Source: Euphorbia lathyris
Lineage: Eukaryota > Streptophyta > Magnoliopsida > Malpighiales > Euphorbiaceae
DNA: 64,000 nt
NCBI RefSeq assembly: GCF_963576675.1
Contig: NC_088916.1
Coordinates: 3,549,001-3,613,000 of the forward strand
Reading direction: 5' to 3'
Of the stretch, positions 44,041 through 55,567 are shown one piece after another. The notes beneath the pieces were generated by a model. The model saw nothing but the letters and a program-made list of their open reading frames with translations, was not told the origin of the DNA and ran no database searches. The translations under genes were made by a program, and so were the position numbers. How positions within the stretch are numbered: position 1 is the stretch's first letter; each line of letters starts with the position of its first letter.

Positions 44041-46326
44041 ATGCAGGTAAGCCTGAGATGTGCCGAGAAGTCAAAGATGTGGTATATTGACAGCGCATGC
44101 TCAAGGCATATGACGGGTGATGAAACTCAGTTCATCATGTTTGAACGTAAACGAGGAGGGAGTGTAAGTTTTGGAGACAACAAGAAGGGTGAGATAGTAG
44201 GCTTAGGAACCATTAGAGGTAATCCTACTATTGAATCTGTCTCCCTAGTCAGCGGACTCAAATATAACTTACTCAACGTAGCTCAGCTATGTGACAATGG
44301 GAGAAAAGTTATATTTGATGCTACTGGATGTAAAATATACGAGGGTAAAACTAATGAGTTAATTTTAACTGCCCCTCGGATAGATAATGTCTTTATGCTA
44401 GACTTAGAGAAAAAGTTTTCAAAAACTGTGTGCTTAGTAACAAAGGAAGAAAATTCCTGGCTATGGCACAGGAGACTTGGTCATGTAAGCATGGACCTCC
44501 TGGCCAAACTAGCAAGAAAGCAATTGGTTGAGGGACTGCCTGAACTTAAATTTCAAAAAGATCAATTATGCCATGCTTGCCAAGCTGGAAAACAAACCAA
44601 ACAATCTTTTCAAAGTAAAAACATTGTCTCAACTAAACGTCCGTTAGAATTACTACACTTGGATCTCTTTGGTCCAGTCCAGCCGCTGAGTCTGGGTGGA
44701 AGAAGATTTTCCTTGGTCATTGTAGATGATTTCTCTCGGTATACGTGGGTTATCTTGCTGACCAGCAAGGATGAGACCTTTGAGACATTTTCAAATTTGG
44801 TTAGGAAAATTGAAAATGAAAAAGACCTAAAATTAGCTCATATCCGTAGTGATAACGGTGGAGAATTCAAAAACCAAAAGTTTGTTGAATTCTATGAAGC
44901 CAGCGGCATTGACCATAATTTTTCTGCTCCTAGAACACCTCAGCAAAATGGGGTTGTAGAAAGGAAGAACAGAACTCTAGTTGAAATAGCCAGGACAATG
45001 CTGGATGAGCATAGGCTTCCAAAGTATTTTTGGGGAGAGGCTGTTAACACAGCATGCTACATTCTTAATAGGGCTCTAGTTAGACCTATACTCAAGAAAA
45101 CCCCCTATGAACTTTGGAAAGGACGAAAGCCCAATATTGGATACTTTCGTGCCTTTGGCTGTAGATGTTTTATTTTCAATACCAAAGATAGCTTAGCAAA
45201 GTTTGATTCAAAAGCTGATGAAGCTATCTTTCTGGGCTACTCAACAAACAGCAAAGCATACAGAGTTTTTAATAAGCGAACTCAAGTTTTAGAAGAGTCA
45301 ATACATGTAGAGTTCGATGAAACTGACCCTGCAGGTAGATACCAGCCGCTGACCGAAGATGATCCAAACTCAGAAACCATCGCTGACTCAGAACCAGCTA
45401 CTGAGTCATTCACGAAAAGGCTGACCAAGAGTAAGAGTGAACCTAAGATTACTTTTACTGACCCATCTACTTCTGCAGAGATTGTTGAAACAGGAACAGC
45501 ACAAGACATGAATCTACCCAAAGAAATAAGGATTCCAAGAGGGCACTCCGAAAGTGCAATCCTTGATTCTGCTGGGAATACCCTGATGACAAGGAATCAA
45601 CTCAGGAAGAACCTCAGCAATGTTGCTTTCGTCTCAGTATAAGAACCGAAGAATTTCGCTGAAGCTGAGTACGATGAATTCTGGATGAACGCAATGCAAG
45701 AGGAGCTCGATCAATTTCGAAGAAATGATGTATGGGAGTTAGTGCCTCATCCAAAGAGTCAAAAGACCATCGGAACAAGATGGGTCTTCAGGAACAAGAT
45801 GGATGAACAAGGAAACGTAGTCAGGAACAAAGCAAGGCTTGTAGCTCAGGGCTACAGTCAGCAAGAAGGTATAGACTACGGTGAGACCTTTGCCCCAGTG
45901 GCGAGGCTAGAGGCAATTAGAATATTATGTGCATATGCATCTTACATGAATTTTAAATTATTCCAAATGGATGTCAAAAGTGCATTTCTTAATGGAGTTA
46001 TAAACGAGGAGGTTTATGTAAATCAACCTCCAGGTTTTGAGGACCCTAAGTTCCCAAACCATATTTATAAACTCAAAAAGGCTCTGTACGGCCTCAAACA
46101 AGCACCACGTGCTTGGTATGAGAGGCTGACCAGTTTCCTGCTGACTAGAAATTACGTCAGGGGCAAAGCTGATACAACCTTATTCATTAAGAAAAAGGGT
46201 AAAGATACCTTGCTGGCCCAAATTTATGTTGATGATATAATATTTGGTGCAACTAACGAATCAATGTGCAAGGAGTTTAGCAAAGAAATGCAGACTGAGT
46301 TTGAAATGTCTATGATGGGAGACTGA
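44041..46326 (+). pseudogene. pol: E3 pol, truncated inside RT
   Basis: The start is ATG 44041, five bases after the gag stop (TAG TTACA ATG). Protease-like WYIDSACSRHMTG, integrase core (DLFGP, RSDNGGEF, VERKNRT) and the RT start are present in one frame, with TAA at 45640-45642 in place of Gln. RT keeps [11 protein letters not shown] and YVDDIIFG, then the frame ends at 46326 where about 1.2 kb present in E2 (RT thumb, all of RNase H, most of the spacer) is missing. This element cannot copy itself without help. Confidence 0.93.
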
Positions 46327-46364
46327 CACATGGATTCGATTAAGATCCACACTGTTCATTTCGT

Positions 46365-46374
46365 CTATAAATTA
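46365..46374 (+). promoter_or_regulatory. Internal TATA box upstream of the third ORF (E3)
   Basis: CTATAAATTATGGG lies about 119 nt before ATG 46484, with a T/C-rich leader (CTTCTTTTCTCTCAAATTCC). It sits only about 40 bp after the pol deletion junction, so the deletion spared it. Confidence 0.6.
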
Positions 46375-46483
46375 TGGGTATTTCCCCATCTTTTACTCTT
46401 TACGCTTAATCAATTCTTAAGGCAAAGAAATCACTTAGAACTTCTTTTCTCTCAAATTCCTCTAATTCCTCCATATTCGAAGA

Positions 46484-49181
46484 ATGACTAAGTTGTCTTT
46501 CAACGTCTCCGGTGCCGGCCACCAAAAGTCCAGCTCCGATGAACCATCACGAAACCCTTCTACACCAAGCAAGAGTAAAACTGGCCAAACTTCTGGCCAA
46601 GGGAAAGCTGTTAAGATCAGGACCTACTCCAAGGTCTTCGACAATGTACGAGAATGGAAGGTAGAACCCTCCAGATGGGTTTCGGAGCACTTTGTACAGA
46701 ACGAACAGCCATTTGCTGAGTGGATTTCCAAGAACGAATGGACTGGGCTGTTCTCGGTCAGGGATGAGACATATCCTGACCTAGTGAGGGAATTTTACCA
46801 CAACCTCAAGGTTGCCAGTGACTCCGCCGACTACCTAAGCACTGAAGTAAAAGGGAAAACCATCTTCATCAACCCTCTGTACATAGGAAATCTCCTCCAA
46901 CTCAAAACTGAGGGAGCAAGGCTGAGGAAATCAGGAGATCAGGACAAAACCGACTACGTCCATACCTTCTGCAAACCTGAGGGTCACTCAGGAGAGATCT
47001 CAGCATCTTCGATGGGACAGCATCAGAAGATGGCTCACTACCTGCTGAGCTACTTCATTTACCCAAAGATCAATCATCACCAGGATCCTCATCGATCACA
47101 AGATTGACCTCGAAGGTGAGGAATCTTTCAGAGGAACCGAAATCACAGCTGCCTCGGTGAGGGCACTTAAATTTGGACAGCCCTTGAAGAAAGGAAAAGC
47201 TGCTGCTGCTGGCCAAGCTGATCAGACTGAGGAGACTATTGCTGAGCCTAAGAAAGGGCGAAGAACTAAGGTCCCAATTTCTCGCAAGAGAAAATCTGCT
47301 GAGGCACCTAATGTTGTGTCTCCAGCAAAGAGGCAGAGGTCAGCTGGAAAGTCAGCTGAGAAGAGAAGCAGGCAAGATGAGCCTGACACTGAGGAAGCTG
47401 CTGAGCTACCTCAGAAGAAGCAGAAGTCTTCAACACTGGCACCTCTCGACGTCATGCCGACAGATTTTATTGTACCGGGTGATTCTCATTTCACTCAATG
47501 CCAAGGTGCTGATGCTGAGGAACCTGAGGTCCAGTTAGATGACCACTTCATCTCCCAAGTTGAGGAAGAACTTGATGGAGATAATACTGAGGAGGAAGAA
47601 GAAGACGATGAAACCAGCGGTCAGGATGACGCTGAGGAGTCTGAAGAGTATGACAGCGAAATTGAAGCTGAGGACGCTAACACTGGGTTAGCTGGTGGAG
47701 CTGTGCAGACTGACACTGAGTTAGCTGCTGGAATTGAGCAAGTTGATCAAGCTGACCAGACCCATACTAAGGAAAAGGAACCTACTCCTACTCACTCAGA
47801 AGAACCTACTCATCATACCACTCCACCACGTAGAAGGTGAAAGATGGTTAAGGCCAGTGAGAAAATGGTCAGTGAACCCCCTATGCAATCACCATCTATT
47901 CCTGAACTTGTCCTCTCCAAGACAATAAAGGATCCTTCTACCGTCCAATTAAAATTTTTCAAACGGCCCTCAACTTCCTCTACTACAACGCCGTTGGAAA
48001 AACAAGGCTCTGTTTCTTCTCAACAGGAACATGCCGAGCATACCACTTCCACCACTTCAACAAGTCAGGTTGAACCAAGCACTGTCCATGCTGTTTCCTC
48101 AAGCATGGTGCTGACTCCTCATCCTTCTGCCGTCAGCACAGACAGTGTTCGGGTTATGACTTCCATCACCAACCTCTCTGCTGATCAATCAACCTTACCT
48201 CCAACTCAAGTGCAGATTGAGCCAAGTCATCCAGTCACTGACCAGGGTACTCCTTTCACTCCACTTTCTTCTGGTCATACTGATGTACATCGGGATGCCA
48301 CTGAGTCCGGGAAAAATCTCATTGACTCAGTGCAAGCACTCATCCACGATCTTCAACATTCCGCTTCGTCTGCTGCTGGATCTTTAATTCCTGAGGCAAC
48401 TCAGCTCTCCCAGGTCACTTTACTTCTCAACGAAGTCAAGGGACTCAAGGATTTGCTGAATGTAGTCTTGTCATTCCAAGCCCAGCAAGCTAAGCAGGAT
48501 TCACTTGCCAAGTTGGTAGAGATACAGCTGTCAACAATTCAACATCTGAACTCTCTCCATCAGCAAGTTCAGAAGTTATCTGCTGTGAACACTGACTACG
48601 CCACTTCCTCAGAACTCAAGATGCTTTTTGCTCAGCTTCATACTGAGCAACTTAAGACAAATGAGCAAATGGTGTCCTATAGTCAGTGCTCAGTCGAGCA
48701 AATTGGTGAGGCCATCAGGCTACTTAACCTCAACAAACAAGAGATGGATACTGACGCGTTGAAACAGAATGAGTTGCTATCTCTCGCACAGCAATCCTTC
48801 AATCACATCCGTCATAATAATATCCAGCGTCATCATTATGACTCAGCTCTCTTAAAAACCTTCCACCAAGTCTTTTCTGGCCTCTCTGAAGCTCTCATCT
48901 AGCAAGCCAAAGCTCAAGCTTTTAGTGTAAATATGCTCAGTGTTGCTGATCTTCATATACCAGTAGAAGTATCAGCTGATGGAGTTGCCATTTTTGATGG
49001 CGTAAACGAAAGTCCTGACAAACTAAAAGAGCTTTGACAAGAACTTTCTCGTGCTGTCTTAACCGATGCGTTCAAGCTCCCTGAAGTTGACAAAATGGGG
49101 GAGAAAGCGCAAGCTGCCAGAGCTCAACATGAGCGACGTCAGTACGAGCGAAGTCAGTCATAGGGCAAGAAAAAGAAATAG
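46484..49181 (+). pseudogene. E3 third ORF, broken
   Basis: Starts MTKLSFNVSGA and has the same layout as the E2 gene: YPDLVREFYHN region, Lys-rich stretch, acidic stretch (EEEEEDDETSGQDD), Ser/Thr-rich part, coiled-coil-like C-terminus (SVEQIGEAIRLLNLNKQEMD), Lys-rich end. A deletion near 47086 removes about 43 codons and shifts the frame (stop at 47107); further stops lie at 47838, 48900, about 49036 and 49161. The end TAG is at 49179-49181. Sequence divergence from E2 is clearly greater here than in pol, so this gene may evolve faster. Confidence 0.85.
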
Positions 49182-49679
49182 ATAGGCTAGGTCTTAACAT
49201 TTGTAATCTATGTTGTTTATTTCTTTTGCTGTGTAACTGCTGACTTCTTTCATACCTACTTTTTTATTCAAATACTGAGTTATGATATATGCTAATAAGT
49301 ACTGAGTTATTATGTATCTTCATTTATATCAGCTCCGTTTAACACTTATAATATTTGACTAAAAGATATGCTGATAACATGTTTGACATGAACCTATACA
49401 CTTATGAAATATTCTGATAAGAACTCATTGAACAACAAATTACTCAGCGCGCTCTATGTGTCTAAAAACTTCCGCCTAACACTGAGTAAATAGAATATGT
49501 GATATAGCTGACCTATACCTGAAAACTGACCTTAGACTTACTCATTTAAATCCTTAAATGTCTTAAGAAAAACTAAGTCAGTAGCTCAACCCTTACGGGG
49601 GAGTTTGCTTAATTATACTAGGTCAACTATCATGGGGGAGCTCATACTGAGTTCCTTGCTGAACAGTTTTGCCAACATC
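49182..49679 (+). other. Non-coding 3' region of E3 with repeated PPT-like motifs
   Basis: ACGGGGGAGTTTGC (about 49596-49609) and ATGGGGGAGCTC (about 49634-49645) precede the true tract, so three near-identical purine tracts stand in a row. Confidence 0.75.
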
Positions 49680-49693
49680 AAAATGGGGGAGTT
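49680..49693 (+). other. Polypurine tract of E3
   Basis: AAAATGGGGGAGTT abuts the 3' LTR start at 49694. Confidence 0.9.
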
Positions 49694-51034
49694 TGTTGAA
49701 ACACCTTTCTACATGATTTTGATTTGACAAAATTGTTTAAGTATAAATTAAAATACATATTCTAAACACACTAAGTTTAAATGCTTTGATTTATTCTACT
49801 AATGTGTTTGTTCAATGTTGAGTATAAATGTTATAAGTCATAAGGATTGGAAGGCCCAAGCCCAATACGGAAGCCAAGGCCCAAGTCAAACAACTCAGTA
49901 CACTCGGCCCGTATATATCAAGACGTTGCCATTTTGTTCAAAACGCAACTCAGCAATCGGAAGGATCTAGAAGACCTTCGGGAACAACTTCAAGATGAAG
50001 CTGCTGAGTAGTCTCGACAAAGCGTACAAGACAGCAGCTGGCAAAGGAAAACTTCCAGACAAAGTGTTTCCTCTTTTGGCAAAGTTCAGACGACACAGTA
50101 TGCTGTCCAGTTGACTTTACCATAAAAGGAGAGACCATCTGCGGTGCTGACCGAGGACAGAAGATACACGATTGTGATTGGCCGAGAGCTCTGTGCAAGT
50201 CAGGATGACAACGACACATAGCCGTTTCCCTCCAACGGTTATTTCGAAATTCGAAATGATCGAATGACCAGACGTCTCTATAAATAGTGCCATCACAAGC
50301 TTCACAATACACAGAACTTGATCAAGCCATTACGCTGACCAAATCTCTACAAGTTCTTCAAGCAAGAAGCAAAGCAAAATTCTTACACTACATTTTCATA
50401 TCTGTGTAAAAGTCTAGAGTGATTGTAAATCGTCTAAAGTGTCTTAGCACATCTTTGTATTAGGACAAAAACACTTATCATTTCTAGAGATAGAAAGGAG
50501 AGGCTGAGTACTCGGTTTTAAGTACTCAGCGGAGAGATTAGGATTGAGTAGAAGTATAGAGGAAGGTACTATTGTCATACTCAATTGCTGATATTGTAAA
50601 AGGTTTGAGGCTCTACCTTTAAAGAGCTCAGTAGAGGATTTGAAATCTCGGACGTGTTCCGAGGACAGGACGTAGGCTTAGAAGAAGCCGAACCTGGATA
50701 AATCTGCTGAGTGAAGTATTTCTAAACCTTTGACTCCTTATTTATATTGCTTGCTTAAACAATCAAAACTGACCAAGTCAAGAGGTCAAGTTGAGTTGTG
50801 CGCATTAAAACGTAAGAGCTCAGGAATAGACTCTAAGTGCTATCTCCTGACTCAAGCTAAGAAACTGACCTAGTCACCCGTTGATTAAGCCAGTATCTTG
50901 CTGTTTACTCAGCGCCGCTGTTCAAACCTTTTCTTTAGTAAAAGAAGTCTACCTAAATTGCGAAAAAGTTTAAATAGTTCCTAACCCCCCCCCCCCCTTT
51001 GGAACTATACTTGCAACTAAACAAGGGACCAACA
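49694..51034 (+). repeat. 3' LTR of E3 (1341 bp)
   Basis: Nearly identical to 40898-42233. The main difference is a longer C-run near 50985-50996. It ends GGGACCAACA, followed by the right TACGA. Confidence 0.96.
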
Positions 51035-51039
51035 TACGA

Positions 51040-52047
51040 GACAGCAGCTGAGCAAGAACAACTTCCAGACAAAGTAATTCCACTTTGGGTAAAGTTCAGA
51101 AGACACAGAACGCTGTCTAGTTGACCTTACCATAAATGGAGAGACATTCTGTCGAGCTGACTAAAAGCTGCTCAACACTGACCGAGGACAGAAGATACTC
51201 AAATCTGATTGGCCGAGAGCTCTGAGCAAAACTGAGTGACAACGACAGGAAGCCGTTTCCCTTTAATGGTTATTTCGAAATTCGAAATGACCGATGCCTC
51301 AGACGTCTCTATAAATAGAGCCCTTCAGTTGCTTCATTCCACACAGAACTTGATCAAGCCATTACGCTGACCAAAATTCTACGCAAAGTTCTGCAAGAAA
51401 AAGCAAAGCAATTCTTACACCAAATTCTATATCTTTTGTGTAAAAGTCTAGAGTGATTATTCAATCATCTAAAGTGTCTTAGCAATTGTTGTTTAGGACA
51501 AATCTTTATCATTTCTAGAGATTAGAAAGGAGAGGCTGAGTACTCAGTTATAGTACTCAGTAAGAGTTTAGGAGTGAGTAGAGGTATAGAGGAAGGTACT
51601 CTTGTTATACTCAGCTTCTAAGTTGTAAAAGGTTTGATGCTCTACCGTTAAAGAGCTCATTAGAGAATTCAAAATCCCGGAACGTGTTCTGGGGACAGGA
51701 CGTAGGCTTGGAGGCCGAACCTGGATAAATCTGCTGAGTAATATCTTTCTAACCTTAAACTCCTTAATATATATATTGCTTGCTTAAACAAAACTGACCA
51801 AGTAAAGAGGTCACGCTGAGTTGTGTGTATTGGGTATCTGAGCTCAGGAATAGACTCAAAGTGCTATCTATTGACTCAACGAAAGAAGCTGACTTAGTCA
51901 CCAGTTGACTAAGCTAGTGTCTTATTGACTCAGCGCACTGTGTAATCCTTTTTCAAAGAAAAAGAAGTCAGCCTTAACGTACTTAAATTTTAAATAGTTC
52001 CTATCCCCCCCCTTGGAACTAACTTGCTACGTTATAAGGGACCAACA
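51040..52047 (+). repeat. 3' LTR of E2, second part
   Basis: Continues the LTR broken at 40897 and ends CCAACA at 52047. With 40564-40897 it makes 1342 bp, the same as the E2 5' LTR. TATA CTATAAATAG lies at about 51309-51318. Confidence 0.95.
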
Positions 52048-53668
52048 CTCTCTATCAACGGTCTTTGCCGAAAGCGACCAACAAGTAGAGGACACCGCTG
52101 AATGGGTGGTGGTGGACATCCCCTTGGCCTATAATGCCATTATCGAAAGACCTCTGCTGGCTAGCCTCAAAGCTACAATTGATATCTTCAGCCTATGCTT
52201 GACTTTACCGCGTTGGAGCGGCAAAATCACCATCCAAGGAGATCGCATCCTGGCCAAGAAACTGCAATGGGAAGCGACTCAACCTCGGACGGCACTCTAC
52301 CTTGAGTACGGTCTGATGGATATGAGGGGGTACAATCCCACGCCGATTGAGCCTGTCAGCGACTGCCCCATCGGGGAGAACAAGACATTAAAAATTGGGA
52401 CCAAGCTCCCACCTCCTCTGGCCAGCGAGATAAAGGCCGTCCTAACGAAGCATGCAGACGTATTCGCATGGTGCACCGAAGACATCACAAGTGTCTCACC
52501 CGAACAAGCAACTCATAAATTGAACATCGACCCTTCCGTCGAACCCCTAAAGCAGAAGAAACAGGTACAGGCGAAGGACAAGCAAGTTGCCGTCAAAGCA
52601 GAGATCGAGAAGCTATTAACTGTAAAATTTATTCGAGAGGTCCACTATCCGGATTGGCTTTCTAATGTTGTACTTGTAAAGAAAGCCAGCGGAAAGTACC
52701 GTATGTGTGTAGATTTTATGGATGTGAATAAAGCATGCCCCAAGGATTCCTACCCGCTGCCTAACATAAATCAGCTTCTAGACCAGACAGCCGGTCGCAA
52801 AATCCCTCTGGACCCGTCCGATGCCGAAAAGACCTCCTTTATAACGCATGAAGGCACGTATTACTACAACGTGATGCATTTCAGTTTGAAGAATGCAGGA
52901 GCCACATATCAGCAGCTAATAGACAAGATGTTCGCTCACCTCATCAGCAAAATGGTACAAGTATACATCGACGACATGGTCGTCCTGAGCACTGATGAGA
53001 GCGACCACCCGTATGACTTGGCGGAGGTGTTTAAAATTTTCAAGGATTACAACCTCAAGCTAAACCCAGAGAAATGTTTCTTCGGTATCCGTAACGGCAA
53101 GTTCCTTGGTTGCGTGGTTTCCGAAAAGGGTATCAAGCCTAATCCTACAAAGATCGAGGCGATCTTAGAAATGGAAGCACCACACAATTTACAGGGAGTT
53201 CAGAGGCTCAACAGGAGGATTATCGCCTTGGGATGATTCCTTTCCTGCTCGGCACAACGTTGTTTGCCTTTTTACAAAGCAATCAAGAAGGAACATCCCT
53301 TCAAATGGTCTACGGACTGCCAGGCGGCATTCAACGCCATTAAAACTTTCCTCGCCACGCCGCCACTACTATCAGTACCAAAGCAAGGACGGGACATCCA
53401 ACTGTACTTCACTATCGCCGATGAAACTGTGGCAGTGGTCTTAACTCAGGAAGAGGGTACGGAGCTCTATCCGATTTACTTTTTGAGCAAGGTCCTGAAG
53501 GGTGTAGAAGCCCGATACTCCGTGGTTGAAAAGGATCTGTTCGCCATAACGCAAGCATCCGAGCGTCTTCGGCCATATTTCCAAGCACATACGGTTGTGG
53601 TCAAGACTAATTATCCTCTTAAGAAGGCAGTCCAGAAACCAGAAGTCTCCGATCGGATCACCAACTAG
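52048..53668 (+). pseudogene. pol: Tat-type protease end, RT and first RNase H, broken
   Basis: Continues the gypsy element of 28300-30410. After the protease end (LAYNAIIERPLLASL) an RT domain reads FIREVHYPDWLSNVVLV, YRMCVDFMDVNKACPKDSYPLP and YIDDMVV (52961-52978). The segment holding the first catalytic Asp (the usual F-x-D-x-x-SGYNQ stretch) is missing at about 52800: sequence jumps from DQTAGRK to IPLDPSDAEKTSF in frame. A TGA at 53234 and a stop at 53666 break the frame. The first RNase H follows (FKWSTDCQAAF, VVLTQEEG, YSVVEKDLFAI). An RT without that Asp is inactive. Confidence 0.88.
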
Positions 53669-54274
53669 TCAGTTTGACTATCGCAGTTTGACATACATTT
53701 TGAACCCCGCACGGCAATCAAAGCTCAAGTGCTGTCCGATTTCATTGTCAAATTCACCGAGTCATCAACTAGTGACCTCACACTAGCAAAAGCTCACAAC
53801 AGTGACCTATGGACCATGAGTGTGGACGGATCCTGCAGCCCAGGATGGGCAAGCGCAGACATTGCCATTCAGGGATCTAACAACCTTCGACTACGGTACG
53901 CCGTCCGACTCAACTTTCCGACCACGAACAATCAAGCAGAATATGAGGCCGTGATCGTAGCTCTTCGGTTAGCCAAAACAATGGTAATCGGACACCTGAC
54001 AATGTACTCAGACTCCAAACTCGTCGTCAGCCACGTCAGCAGTACTTACAGAGCAAAAGACCCAACGATGTGTCAATACCTGGCGATCGCCAAATCCCTG
54101 CTCGAGGATCTCAAGAACAAAGGAGTAACCTTTATCCTTACGCTCGTACCGCGAGAAGAGAATGAAGAGGCAGATGCCATTGCTGCTCTCGCAGTAGGCG
54201 AGCAGTCCCGTGACCCGTATACCCTGATAGAAACTGATGCGGCCCCAGCCATTAGCACAGAATGCTCGTTGTAG
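53669..54274 (+). pseudogene. Tat-type second RNase H (archaeal-like)
   Basis: After a frame change near 53670-53720 the sequence is open from 53729. It has MSVDGSCSPG, NNQAEYEAVIVALRLA, YSDSKLVVSHV and EADAIAALA, giving the D-E-D-D set of an active RNase H. This extra domain between the RT-linked RNase H and integrase is the defining mark of Tat elements. It stops at 54272-54274. Confidence 0.88.
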
Positions 54275-55516
54275 ATCGACACAGCAGATGCAGCAGCGGG
54301 CGGCTGGAGGAGCCCGATAATCAGGTATCTAGAAAATGGAACACTGCCGGAGGATCGGACGCAGGCATCCCTCGTAGTTCGGTGTTCCTGGCGGTATGTA
54401 ATGCACGACGGCATACTCTATCGGAAGTCCTCCAAACACCCTTGGTTGCATTGCATATCCGAGGAGGAAGGAGATCACTGTCTAAAAGAGATACACCAGG
54501 GCGTGTGCAGCTCACATCAGGGCGCTCGGTCTATTGCAAAGAAGGCCCGATTACAGGGACTTTACTGGCAGACCATGGACTCCGATGCGGTCAGTCTAGT
54601 GCGTAGCTGACAAGCATGTCAAGTCCACGCGAATACTCATCACGCGCCAGCAGCTTCCCTCAAGGGCATCATCACACCTTGGCCTTTCACAGTATGGGGA
54701 GTTGATCTACTTGGCCCTTTTCCAATTGCCTTGGCTCAAAAACGCTTCATAGTGGTCGCAATCGATCATTTCACAAAGTGGATTGAGGCGGAGGCTATCG
54801 CCAAGATAACCACCGACAATGTTATAAGCTTCTTAAAACGAACAATAATATACCGATTCGGAGTCCCTTATTCATTCATCACAGACAACGGGCGACAATT
54901 TGATTGCACCCAGTTTCGCGATTTCTGTAGCGAGTGGGGCATAAGAGGTTGTTACACCTTAGTCGTGCATCCTCAGAGCAACGGACTCACTGAAGTAAGC
55001 AACTGCATGATCCTGCACGGTATAAAAGCACACCTTTTTGACAAAGGGCAAGCATGGCCCGACCACATCCCAACGGCATTATGGTCATATCGCACGACCC
55101 CGCACTCTGGCACAGGGCGAACCCCTTTTTTCTTAACTTATGGAACGGAGGCAATGGCACCATCCGAGGTCATCCTTCGATCTCCTCGACAGATAACTTT
55201 CGAACAAACTAAAAACGACGCAGAGCTTGCTGAGGCCGGAGAGCGATTGGAGGAAGAGAGCCTTAATGCACTGCTCCACATCACGGCCCATAAGCAAAAC
55301 CTAGCACGATATCACAACAAGCGGGTGCGACCCCGCACTTTCCAAGTAGGGGACCTAGTGCTCCGAGATGCGGCCGCCGCTCAGTCCCTACTCGCTAAAG
55401 GGAAGCTGGGGCAGACATGGGAAGGGCCCTATGTAATCAACACGGTCCTACACAACGGGGCCTACAAAATCGCCTCCTTGGACGGGACGATCCTTGATAA
55501 TAGTTGGAACATCTAG
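54275..55516 (+). pseudogene. Tat-type integrase, broken
   Basis: The N-terminal zinc region is recognisable in frames around 54400-54620 (HCLKEIHQGVCSSHQGA in one of them), with a stop at 54608-54610. From about 54620 the catalytic core reads VDLLGPFP, IAIDHFTKWIEAE-like VVAIDHFTKW, ITDNGRQF and LTEVSN, keeping the D, D, E residues. The C-terminal part (RVRPRTFQVGDLVLR, GPYVI) is GPY/F-like. It ends at TAG 55514-55516, a little before a second stop downstream. Confidence 0.85.
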
Positions 55517-55567
55517 ACGCTGAAGAAATATTATCAATAAACTCTTGTAACCTGAATCATGAATAAA

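Larger units (their letters stand above)
40898..51034 (+). mobile_element. Sirevirus-type Ty1/copia element E3, nested in the E2 3' LTR
   Basis: 5' LTR 40898-42233, 3' LTR 49694-51034, and a perfect TACGA duplication (40893-40897 and 51035-51039). The LTRs differ at about a dozen positions plus a C-run length (about 1%) by eye, so E3 is younger than E2. Pol is truncated inside RT by a deletion that fuses it to the spacer just before the internal TATA box. Gag, pol and the third ORF all carry stops. Confidence 0.96.
30411..52047 (+). mobile_element. Sirevirus-type Ty1/copia element E2 (interrupted in its 3' LTR)
   Basis: Complete from LTR to LTR once E3 (40898-51034) is set aside: 5' LTR 30411-31752, primer site, gag, pol, internal TATA, third ORF, polypurine tract, 3' LTR 40564-40897 plus 51040-52047. 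Both LTRs come to 1342 bp. By eye they differ at about 25-30 places (about 2%). The flanks are CTGTC and CTCTC, a 5-bp duplication with one change. It lies in the protease gene of the Tat element. Confidence 0.95.
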
